A DNA stretch of 63,781 nucleotides from Vibrio salilacus (GTDB lineage Bacteria > Pseudomonadota > Gammaproteobacteria > Enterobacterales > Vibrionaceae), in assembly GCF_002811245.1 (NCBI RefSeq), contig NZ_NIVQ01000018.1, positions 1 to 63,781 on the forward strand, read 5' to 3'. The notes under the pieces are model-generated. The model ran no database searches. It worked only from the letters and a program-made list of their open reading frames with translations, and had not been told where the DNA came from. The position numbers and the translations under genes were made by a program. Shown here in pieces: positions 37,473 through 45,061 of the stretch. Within the stretch, counting starts at the first letter, position 1. Each line of letters opens with the position of its first letter.

Positions 37473-38681
37473 CTAGAGCAAGATGAAGATGCCCGCTAAG
37501 CAAGCACTCATTAGATTCGCTAACGTACCTGCTAATACCGCTTTAATCCCAAGGTTTGCCACTTCAGATCGGCGCTCTGGTGCAATTACGCCAATCGATC
37601 CTAGTTGAATCGCAATAGAACCAATATTGGCAAAACCACAAAGGGCAAAGGTAATGATGACTTGAGTATGCTCTGAAAGGAGCGCTTTATGTTCAACAAA
37701 GTCGATAAAGGCAACAAACTCATTCATCACGATCTTCTGGCCGATATATGAACCGGCCATCAAGACTTCGTTAGTTGGAACACCAATCACCCAAGCAAGC
37801 GGTGAGAACAAATAGCCAAACAGTGCTTGTAAAGTCATGCCGCTAAAGCCAATCAACTCCCCTAAACTTTCCAGACCAGTATTGACCATCGCAATCACAC
37901 TGACAAAAGCGATTAACATCGTACCTACGGCAACGGCGACTTTCATGCCGTTCATCGCGCCACTTGCTAACGCATCTATCACGTTACTTTCTTGGGCTTT
38001 ATCCATCTCAATATCGCACTGCTCTATGGGAGCGTCGCGCTCAGGAACAATGATTTTTGCCATCATTAAACTTCCCGGCGCCGCCATGAAGCTTGCCGCA
38101 ATCAGATACTTAAGCTCAACACCTAAACCTGCGTAGCCACCTAAAACGCTGCCAGCCACCGACGCCATACCACCAGCCATGACAGCGAATAATTCCGAGC
38201 GGGTCATTTTAGAAAGAAACGGACGAACCAGAAGCGGGGACTCACCTTGGGAAAGAAAGATATTACCAGTAGCAACAAGAGATTCCGCTTTACTGGTGCC
38301 AAGAAATTTCTGGATTCCCCCACCGATAAACTTGATGACTTTTTGCATAACCCCTAAGTAATAAAGCGCAGAGATAAGAGCACTGAAGAAGATGATGATA
38401 GGAAGAACGCGAACCGCAAAAATAAAGCCAGTGTTGGCAAGGTCGCCAAATAAGAAACGGATACCTTCATCAGCAAAACCGAGCAAACTTGACACACCAC
38501 TACTTAAACCGGTAAGTGCAGCTTGCCCCAACGGAAAATAAAGCACCAACGCGGCGAAGCTCACTTGAAGTAATAAAGCACGCGACACAGTTTTCCAATT
38601 AATTAACCGACGGTTTTCTGATAATAATACGGCACATAAGAGCAGGGCCGAAATCCCGATTAAGCCAAATAAAAAATTCAT
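37473..38681 (-). CDS. Concentrative nucleoside transporter (NupC/CNT family)
   Basis: A 402-residue inner-membrane symporter of standard length, with a family N-terminus and about 8-10 hydrophobic segments. Diagnostic CNT blocks: GNIFLSQGESPLLVRPF (nucleoside-binding QxEAP-like region), AGGMASVAGSVLGGYAGLG, AASFMAAPGSLMMAKI, GVPTNEVLMAGSYIGQK and ALCGFANIGSIAI. It takes up nucleosides with Na+ or H+. It is monocistronic with a 500-bp upstream gap containing a CRP-like palindrome. Confidence 0.94.
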   Translation of the reverse strand: MNFLFGLIGISALLLCAVLLSENRRLINWKTVSRALLLQVSFAALVLYFPLGQAALTGLSSGVSSLLGFADEGIRFLFGDLANTGFIFAVRVLPIIIFFSALISALYYLGVMQKVIKFIGGGIQKFLGTSKAESLVATGNIFLSQGESPLLVRPFLSKMTRSELFAVMAGGMASVAGSVLGGYAGLGVELKYLIAASFMAAPGSLMMAKIIVPERDAPIEQCDIEMDKAQESNVIDALASGAMNGMKVAVAVGTMLIAFVSVIAMVNTGLESLGELIGFSGMTLQALFGYLFSPLAWVIGVPTNEVLMAGSYIGQKIVMNEFVAFIDFVEHKALLSEHTQVIITFALCGFANIGSIAIQLGSIGVIAPERRSEVANLGIKAVLAGTLANLMSACLAGIFILL

Positions 38682-38897
38682 TAAAAATTACCCCTACAAG
38701 CATTCAATTGATAGCTGGTCCGGTCCGTGGGGTCATTCACTATTCCCTGTGACGGCTTGTATTGGTAGAGCTGTTATTCTCAACCGGGCAGAAAGTATAA
38801 CGACATAAATGAGAGTTTCATCACATATTTTTACGCAAACGGTCACGCGCTTAATTAATAGCCATTTACATCGTGGTAGAAGGAAAATCTCTCTGAC

Positions 38898-38913
38898 TGT
38901 GTCGAATGACACA
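38898..38913. promoter_or_regulatory. CRP-like palindrome upstream of the nucleoside transporter gene
   Basis: TGTGTC-GAAT-GACACA is a perfect 6-bp dyad in the form TGTG-N8-CACA. It differs from the CRP consensus TGTGA-N6-TCACA at the inner positions. Its position, 217 bp upstream of nupC, is distant; CRP/CytR control of nucleoside uptake is known in enterics and vibrios. Confidence 0.4.
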
Positions 38914-39083
38914 AACTCACGATGGAAAATATTGAACGGAGATCACAATATAGAGGTGAGCAAGCAAAAATGGTAGTAAATTACTGGCTTAATTACCAAT
39001 AACACCTACTGTTAGACAGTGATACTTAACGTGCTCTATCAGAACAAAAAGATACACTAATAACGTCAAGGCTTTACTGTCTA

Positions 39084-39117
39084 CAAGCCCCGCTAATCCG
39101 CGGGGCTTGTTTATTTC
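39084..39117 (+). terminator. Orphan plus-strand terminator
   Basis: CAAGCCCCGC / GCGGGGCTTG, a 10-bp perfect GC-rich stem followed by TTTATTT. The nearest upstream genes are on the minus strand for over 5 kb, so it implies a short plus-strand transcript starting within the preceding gap, or it is a relic. Confidence 0.75.
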
Positions 39118-39181
39118 CTTCTCTGGCAATTTCTTTTTTTATCGATAAAATACCAGGCCTGTTTCTTGTCTGGGATTGTCT

Positions 39182-39631
39182 ATGCAACTTGATTATACCT
39201 ATAACAGCCTCTCGAACATGGCGCGCGATGAACTTGAAACACTGAGCTTGCGCATGATTCACCGCTTGGTACCTGAGGATTCGATGTCCGAACTGTTTAC
39301 TTTCGATGAGAATGAGGTGAGCTGTGAAGAAAAGCATCAAGAAGCACAGTTTGATGCCATGCTAAGAATGAATGCCATCGCGCTCAGTGAGCTACCTGCA
39401 TTGTTTTCTGAGTCTGACAATAAGCAGCAAAACATTCAGCGCATGCAACGTCTATTACTGTGGCACTTTTATAGCGTCTCCTTCCATTTGGAACGGGCCA
39501 TTCCCCTAGAAGTACATTGCAATCATGTTGAAGTTATCATTGAGCAACCACCACAAAATGCTTTCGAGTGGGTCACCACCCTGACCGACTTACTGCGTCA
39601 ATATGCGCAAATCGCGCAAAAACAAACATAA
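39182..39631 (+). CDS. Uncharacterised soluble protein
   Basis: A 149-residue acidic helical protein from the ATG at 39182. It has no signal peptide or transmembrane segment. Two features stand out: a Met/Arg-rich stretch around IQRMQRLLLWHFYSVSF, and a beta segment LEVHCNHVEVIIEQPP. I do not recognise a family. It lies alone between the orphan terminator and the kbl-tdh operon, convergent with the latter. The upstream GGGA is a poor ribosome site. Confidence 0.6.
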   Translation: MQLDYTYNSLSNMARDELETLSLRMIHRLVPEDSMSELFTFDENEVSCEEKHQEAQFDAMLRMNAIALSELPALFSESDNKQQNIQRMQRLLLWHFYSVSFHLERAIPLEVHCNHVEVIIEQPPQNAFEWVTTLTDLLRQYAQIAQKQT

Positions 39632-39691
39632 ACAAAACGCCAGTCGATACTGGCGAGTGTCTACAAGCTTTCTGATGACGTGATGGAGATC

Positions 39692-39726
39692 CAAAAAAGG
39701 CCGAGCTGGGATGCGCGGCCTTTGCA
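39692..39726 (-). terminator. Terminator of the kbl-tdh operon
   Basis: On the minus strand AAAGGCCGCG...CTCGGCCTTTTTT forms a stem followed by six T residues directly after the tdh stop. A second stem at 39636-39650 (CGCCAGT / ACTGGCG) with TTTTGTTT on the minus strand may be a backup. Confidence 0.8.
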
Positions 39727-39738
39727 ATGAGAATGTGC

Positions 39739-40770
39739 TTATTCCCAATCGAGGATAACTTTACCAGATTGGCCACTTCGCATAACATCAAAGCCTCGTT
39801 GGAAGTCATCAATCTTGTAATGATGCGTGATGATTGGTGTCAGATCTAAGCCCGATTGGATCAAGCTCGCCATCTTATACCATGTTTCAAACATTTCGCG
39901 GCCATAGATGCCTTTAATCACCAAGCCTTTGAAAATCACCTGATTCCAGTCAATCCCCATATCAGATGGTGGAATACCCAGCAGTGCAATGCGACCACCG
40001 TGGTTCATCGTTGTCAGCATCGAGTTAAACGCTGACGGGTTACCAGACATTTCAAGACCTACGTCGAAGCCTTCTGTCATGCCAAGTTCTTCCATCACAT
40101 CTTCAAGCTTTTGCTCAGCAACGTTAACTGCGCGAGTCACGCCCATCTCACGTGCAAGATCGAGACGGTACTCGTTCACATCCGTGATAACAACGTGGCG
40201 TGCGCCAACATGTTTTGCAACGGCTGCTGCCATAATACCAATAGGACCTGCGCCAGTGATCAACACATCTTCACCGACAAGGTCAAAAGATAGCGCGGTA
40301 TGCACAGCATTACCAAATGGGTCAAAGATAGAGGCTAAATCATCAGAGATACCTTCAGGAATCTTAAAGGCGTTGAATGCAGGGATCACTAAAAATTCAG
40401 CAAATGCGCCTTCGCGATTTACGCCGACACCAACCGTGTTACGACAAAGGTGAGTACGGCCACCACGACAGTTACGACAATGACCACAGGTAATATGGCC
40501 TTCACCAGAAACACGGTCACCAAGCTCAAAACCGCGGACTTCTTGGCCAATACCAACCACTTCACCGACGTACTCATGGCCGACAACCATAGGAACTGGA
40601 ATGGTTTTTTGTGACCAGTCATCCCAGTTGTAGATGTGGACGTCTGTTCCACAGATCGCGGTTTTCTTAATCCGAATAAGAAGATCATTGTGACCAAGCT
40701 TTGGCTTGTCGACTTCTGTCACCCAAATGCCTTCTTCGGGCTTTAGTTTTGCAAGTGCTTTAATTTTCAT
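39739..40770 (-). CDS. tdh: L-threonine 3-dehydrogenase
   Basis: A 343-residue zinc medium-chain dehydrogenase. [16 protein letters not shown] has the catalytic-zinc Cys and the Thr/His relay; GHEYVGEV supplies the His-Glu pair; four cysteines ([15 protein letters not shown]) bind the structural zinc; [15 protein letters not shown] is the NAD motif. It oxidises threonine to 2-amino-3-ketobutyrate. It overlaps the kbl stop by one base (TAATG). In V. cholerae this enzyme also feeds synthesis of the autoinducer DPO from threonine-derived aminoacetone. Confidence 0.97.
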   Translation of the reverse strand: MKIKALAKLKPEEGIWVTEVDKPKLGHNDLLIRIKKTAICGTDVHIYNWDDWSQKTIPVPMVVGHEYVGEVVGIGQEVRGFELGDRVSGEGHITCGHCRNCRGGRTHLCRNTVGVGVNREGAFAEFLVIPAFNAFKIPEGISDDLASIFDPFGNAVHTALSFDLVGEDVLITGAGPIGIMAAAVAKHVGARHVVITDVNEYRLDLAREMGVTRAVNVAEQKLEDVMEELGMTEGFDVGLEMSGNPSAFNSMLTTMNHGGRIALLGIPPSDMGIDWNQVIFKGLVIKGIYGREMFETWYKMASLIQSGLDLTPIITHHYKIDDFQRGFDVMRSGQSGKVILDWE

Positions 40771-41966
40771 TATTTGATGATCTCCATGTCGCGGCCTACT
40801 TCGATAAAGGCATCGATAGCGCGATCAAGTTGCTCACGAGAATGAGCGGCTGACATTTGTGTACGAATACGTGCTTGGCCTTTTGGTACCACAGGAAACG
40901 AGAAGCCAACCACGTAAATGCCTTTTTCAAGAGCGCGCTCTGCGAACTCGGCTGCGACTTTTGCATCACCAAGCATGACAGGAATAATCGCATGGTCAGC
41001 GCCACCCATAGTAAAACCAGCCGCTTCCATGCGATCGCGGAAGTGAGCTGAATTTTCCCACAAGCGATCGCGAAGCTCGCCGCTCTCTTTCAGAAGGTCA
41101 AGAACACGGATAGAAGCATTAACAATCGCAGGTGCAACCGAGTTAGAGAACAAGTAAGGACGCGAGCGTTGACGTAGCCAATCGATCACTTGCGCTTTAC
41201 CCGAGGTATAACCGCCTGAAGCGCCACCCATTGCTTTGCCTAGCGTGCCCGTAATAATATCAATACGATCAACAACGTTATGGAACTCATGAGTACCCGC
41301 GCCGTTTTCGCCCATGAAACCCACCGCGTGAGAATCATCGACCATAGTTAATGCGCCATATTTGTCTGCTAAGTCACAAATAGCAGGAAGGTTTGCAACC
41401 ACGCCATCCATTGAAAACACGCCATCAGTGACGATAAGAATATGTCGCGCACCGGCTTCTTTAGCTGCAATCAACTGTTGCTCTAACTCTTGCATGTTGT
41501 TGTTGGCATAACGGAATCGCATCGCTTTACACAGGCGAACACCATCAATGATTGAGGCGTGGTTTAACGCATCTGAAATGATCGCATCTTCTTTACCGAG
41601 AATGGTTTCAAATAGACCCGCGTTTGCATCAAAGCATGATGTGTAAAGAATCGTATCTTCTTTACCTAAAAATGTAGACAGCTTTTGCTCAAGCTCTTTG
41701 TGGATATCTTGAGTACCACAGATAAAGCGAACAGACGCCATGCCAAAACCATGCTGATCCATACCTGACTTACCAGCTTCGATAAGCGCGGGGTGATTAG
41801 CAAGGCCAAGATAATTATTGGCACAGAAGTTCAAGACTTCTTGACCACTTGAAATTTTAACCGCAGCTTGCTGCTGTGACGTAATCACTCGCTCTGATTT
41901 GTAAAGACCTTCAGTCTTCACTTGCTCAATTTGTTGCTTTATCTGGTCGTAGAATGTAGCAGACAT
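40770..41966 (-). CDS. kbl: Glycine C-acetyltransferase (2-amino-3-ketobutyrate CoA ligase)
   Basis: A 398-residue PLP-dependent alpha-oxoamine synthase. [46 protein letters not shown] and the Schiff-base region [17 protein letters not shown] are intact. It splits 2-amino-3-ketobutyrate with CoA into glycine and acetyl-CoA. First gene of the kbl-tdh operon; the next gene overlaps by one base, so the two are coupled in threonine degradation. Divergent from a LysR gene. Confidence 0.97.
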   Translation of the reverse strand: MSATFYDQIKQQIEQVKTEGLYKSERVITSQQQAAVKISSGQEVLNFCANNYLGLANHPALIEAGKSGMDQHGFGMASVRFICGTQDIHKELEQKLSTFLGKEDTILYTSCFDANAGLFETILGKEDAIISDALNHASIIDGVRLCKAMRFRYANNNMQELEQQLIAAKEAGARHILIVTDGVFSMDGVVANLPAICDLADKYGALTMVDDSHAVGFMGENGAGTHEFHNVVDRIDIITGTLGKAMGGASGGYTSGKAQVIDWLRQRSRPYLFSNSVAPAIVNASIRVLDLLKESGELRDRLWENSAHFRDRMEAAGFTMGGADHAIIPVMLGDAKVAAEFAERALEKGIYVVGFSFPVVPKGQARIRTQMSAAHSREQLDRAIDAFIEVGRDMEIIK

Positions 41967-42199
41967 GTCTAATTCCTTGCTCGTTATTATTGTCAGTGCT
42001 TCACGTAATGATAATCTTCAGCGTTGGTGAAGACCGAAATCTTATCGCTTAAGTGTAATTCAATCGCAAGGTTTGCATTATCCTGTCGGGTGGAAAAACA
42101 TTAGTGAATAACAAGCACAAATATCCAAGTTTAATGATGACGGCCACATTGATCACCGCTACACTAACGGTTATTTTGGTTTTGAACAGTCACTATTCG

Positions 42200-43129
42200 A
42201 TGAAAAATACTCAACTGATTGCCCTGCTCCCCGATTTGGCGAGTTTTATTCTTATTGTCGATGAAGGTAGTTTTACTGCCGCCGCCAAGCAACTCAGCGT
42301 CACACCGTCGGCATTAAGTAAATTAGTCACTCGACTAGAAGCCTCTTTGTCTGTGAAACTATTTGAACGCACTACCCGAAAACTGCTCATTACCCGCGCA
42401 GGACAACAAATATACGACCAAGCCATTGTAATGGTGAATGCAGCAAAGCAAGCTGTTGAGATTTCAACATCGCAGCACCAAGAGATGATCGGTGCATTAA
42501 CCGTTGCAGCGCCAGAAGCTTTTCTCAACTCGGTTTTGCAACCCCACGTGGTGCCTTTCTTGCAAAAATATCCCCATATTCAACTCAAACTGCGGGTGGC
42601 CGACGGTGAGATTGATTTGATTCGTGATGGGATTGATATCGCTTTCAAACTCACTGATAAACCAGATGAAAATTTGGTGTTGAAAGAGGTCAGTCAAACC
42701 AATCTTGTTTTGTGTGCAAGTCCTAAATACATTGAGCAACGCGGCATGCCAACTCACCCAACACAGTTACTCGAACATGATTGCCTATATTTGGCCGAGA
42801 ATGACAGCGATCATATCTGGGACTTCTTCAAAGACGATGAGTTTCACTCAGTGGCGGTCAATGGGCGTTATGCGGTCAATCACTCACAAATGCGTTTGAC
42901 TGGGGTAAAAAATGCGCTTGGAGTTGGCATCTTTCATGATTTTGTTATTGCAGATGCCCTGAAAAAGGGAGAGGTAGTACCCGTTTTGGCCGACTGGACG
43001 ATTAAAAGTAATTATCATGGCGCTATCGCGCTGCAATATGCACAAACCAAATACATGCCAGCGAGGTTAAGGGCGTTTATTGATTACATCAGTGAGAAGT
43101 TGATGGGAGTGAGTAGCAATATTGGTTAA
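42200..43129 (+). CDS. LysR-family transcriptional regulator
   Basis: A 309-residue LysR-type regulator of the AaeR/CrgA-like subgroup, from the ATG at 42200. An upstream in-frame codon at 42104 would add a non-homologous hydrophobic stretch, so the later start is chosen, although its ribosome site is weak. The winged helix is LASFILIVDEGSFTAAAKQL with PSALSKLVTRLEASL. It is divergent from kbl-tdh, which makes control of threonine degradation possible but unproven. Its 3' end overlaps the convergent DUF2946 gene by 63 bp. Confidence 0.85.
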   Translation: MKNTQLIALLPDLASFILIVDEGSFTAAAKQLSVTPSALSKLVTRLEASLSVKLFERTTRKLLITRAGQQIYDQAIVMVNAAKQAVEISTSQHQEMIGALTVAAPEAFLNSVLQPHVVPFLQKYPHIQLKLRVADGEIDLIRDGIDIAFKLTDKPDENLVLKEVSQTNLVLCASPKYIEQRGMPTHPTQLLEHDCLYLAENDSDHIWDFFKDDEFHSVAVNGRYAVNHSQMRLTGVKNALGVGIFHDFVIADALKKGEVVPVLADWTIKSNYHGAIALQYAQTKYMPARLRAFIDYISEKLMGVSSNIG

Positions 43130-43504
43130 CTTAACTAAAGTCATTGTGAGTATAGGTGGAGCACGCGGGATAGCGATCTGAAAACGTTCACTTAGAGCCA
43201 AAAAAGTGTACGTATCAAACTGCGCTAAAGCGATTCTACGTTCGTGTTGGCCTGTAGGAAAATAAACCTGGTGGAAACAAGAGAAGTGACTGAAAGGACA
43301 TGGTTTATTGTGTTGAGTTTGCCCCTTGCCCTCTTCAATCTGAACCAGTTCGAAACCGTTGATGGTGCAGAGCGTGGCCCATATTCCAGCACTGGCGCCG
43401 TGGGCATTGATGATAGGCATCAAGCTCACAAGTACCCAGCTAAGGGCACTTGCAAGCAACATAATACGCTTGAAATTAAACGCTCTGATCATTGTCACTC
43501 TCAA
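43067..43504 (-). CDS. DUF2946-like small exported/membrane protein
   Basis: A frame of 145 codons. The N-terminus has a hydrophobic segment (residues 13-33, LLASALSWVLVSLMPIINAHG), then a Cys-containing segment CTINGFELVQ, KPCPFSHFSCF and ERFQIAIPRAPP. The Cys-Pro-Phe and Arg-Ala-Pro-Pro elements match the DUF2946 family, whose members often lie near copper or TonB genes. The last roughly 20 codons overlap the convergent LysR gene, so the native stop may have been lost. Start uncertain (43504, 43492 or 43462). Confidence 0.6.
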   Translation of the reverse strand: MRVTMIRAFNFKRIMLLASALSWVLVSLMPIINAHGASAGIWATLCTINGFELVQIEEGKGQTQHNKPCPFSHFSCFHQVYFPTGQHERRIALAQFDTYTFLALSERFQIAIPRAPPILTMTLVKLTNIATHSHQLLTDVINKRP

Positions 43505-43608
43505 CGGTTAGAGCGCAAGTATATAATTTCTTGCTAATAAACTCAGTAAGTGAACGCAGAAAATCTTGCTTGGATCATGGTTTTTCTGTTGCAATACACG
43601 AGTGATGA

Positions 43609-43992
43609 TCAACCAAAAATCGTACTCCAGATACTCGGGTTGCGTTTGTCGTGGTACTCTTCACGTAACGCATCAACCTGTTTAAGCGCTTGTTTTGCCG
43701 AGGCGAGATCGCCATCGCTAAGCTTAGCGTCGACTTCGGCTAACGCCACTGAAAGCTTGTTAAAGCCCTCTAAGTAAAGACCTGTTTTCTCGGGTGGATA
43801 ATGGCCTTGTTTGGACAGTTCGACCAACGAAGTTAAATTCGAGATGGCAGTCTGCATTGGCTCGATTTGCTCAGCCTGAGCCGCTTGCTTAAACTCGAAT
43901 TTCATCTGTTTCATGGTCGCTTTTAAGTCAAAATCCGCAGCGTAAGCATGCGCAGATAGAGCGATGGCAATAATCGGCAATAGCTTTCTCAT
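43609..43992 (-). CDS. cybC: Cytochrome b562-family periplasmic protein
   Basis: A 127-residue exported four-helix bundle. The signal peptide ends at about residue 19 (AYAAD). Helix 1 has Met residues (KATMKQMKFEF) at about the position of the axial Met7 of mature E. coli cytochrome b562, and the last helix has REEYHDKRN, with the axial His. Length and helical pattern fit the family. Heme binding is inferred from the two conserved ligands. Monocistronic. Confidence 0.85.
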   Translation of the reverse strand: MRKLLPIIAIALSAHAYAADFDLKATMKQMKFEFKQAAQAEQIEPMQTAISNLTSLVELSKQGHYPPEKTGLYLEGFNKLSVALAEVDAKLSDGDLASAKQALKQVDALREEYHDKRNPSIWSTIFG

Positions 43993-44075
43993 TGTTGTTA
44001 TTCTTAATTGTGGTTTATCAAGTCGCTCAGTTTACTGGAATTTAAGCCAATAAATTAAACGATTTTTGTATCAAG

Positions 44076-44819
44076 TTATAAATCTTGATATTCGCTGATA
44101 GCATCTTTGCCTCTTAAAGCAAGAAAAGCTAAAAACTGAGCTGTAGAGTGAGTTATGACTTGATGACTCTCAACCCCGACGTGATCAAGCAGCTCTGACA
44201 CTAGCGACAAGTTGCCGACATCTTGGCAAAAATGGGCATCGCTACCTGTGGTAAAAAAGACACCAAACGCTTTGCCCATCGCCGCAATTTCATAGCAACG
44301 TTCCACGCTACCAACTCGGCTATTGCCTTTTAACGTGGTGTTATTTATTTCTATCGCCACATTATACTGCTGAGCGCAACGCAATACCGCTTCAAAATCG
44401 AAATCAAAATTAGGATTACCTAGATGACCCAGCGCATCGACATTGCCACTTTTAATGGTGTTAATCAGCGCTTTGGTGTGCGAGTTTTTATCACTCGGCC
44501 TAAACACCGGCTCATGAAAGCTGGCAATGACCCAATCCAAGCTTTTATAAGACGAAGGGTGAACATCAATCTCACCCTGTGTGTTCAAAATATTCGATTC
44601 GACACCTCGAATAACCGCGACATCATCAATAAATCGTGGCAACACCCGTTGATTAGAAAAAAACCAATAGTGAGGAGCGCCCGGCATAGATTCTGCGTGA
44701 TCGGTAGTGCAAAACATCTTTAGACCATTGTGTTTGGCCAAACGCGCATTTTCGACCAAAGTGCTATAAGCATGACCACTGGCATAGGTGTGGGTATGGG
44801 TATCAACAACTAAATTCAT
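44076..44819 (-). CDS. ycdX: PHP-domain phosphatase, YcdX-like
   Basis: A 247-residue PHP-superfamily metalloenzyme. [15 protein letters not shown] and [14 protein letters not shown] give the first metal ligands; RGVESNIL and [31 protein letters not shown] and GSDAHFCQD supply the rest of the trinuclear zinc site. All nine canonical ligand positions appear to be present. It matches E. coli YcdX, a zinc phosphatase linked to swarming. Monocistronic and cytoplasmic. Confidence 0.92.
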   Translation of the reverse strand: MNLVVDTHTHTYASGHAYSTLVENARLAKHNGLKMFCTTDHAESMPGAPHYWFFSNQRVLPRFIDDVAVIRGVESNILNTQGEIDVHPSSYKSLDWVIASFHEPVFRPSDKNSHTKALINTIKSGNVDALGHLGNPNFDFDFEAVLRCAQQYNVAIEINNTTLKGNSRVGSVERCYEIAAMGKAFGVFFTTGSDAHFCQDVGNLSLVSELLDHVGVESHQVITHSTAQFLAFLALRGKDAISEYQDL

Positions 44820-45061
44820 TCTTCAACACAAGTTATTTCTATGGTGGCTATTATGTTAGCAGCCTATCCTTCTCGTTGCTCGCATATTGTTCTGATCATA
44901 GCCCAGTATTCCTCTCCACCACAGTTAATCATTGCAATCCAAATTTTGACCTTTTGGTGCTATCGAAGCAAAAAATCATGAGATAACAAAAAGTTGCTTA
45001 ATTTTTTGCAGCTTGTTGAGTTTGTTCGATACTTAATAGGTACTTTATTTATGGTGTCTTT

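Larger units (their letters stand above)
38682..39181. other. 500-bp gap: nupC upstream region and orphan transcript candidate
   Basis: No gene is supported here. The part near 38898 holds a TGTGTC-GAAT-GACACA palindrome. A short frame at 38922 (26 codons) lacks a ribosome site and is not called. Two further dyads occur: TGGTA...TACCA (38971-38998) and ACTGT-TAG-ACAGT (about 39007-39020). The gap ends with a strong plus-strand terminator that no upstream plus-strand gene explains. Confidence 0.5.

Noticed and set aside
38922..39002. 26-codon ORF starting MENIERRSQ in the nupC upstream gap
   Set aside because: No ribosome binding site and no recognisable content; it overlaps dyads better read as regulatory.
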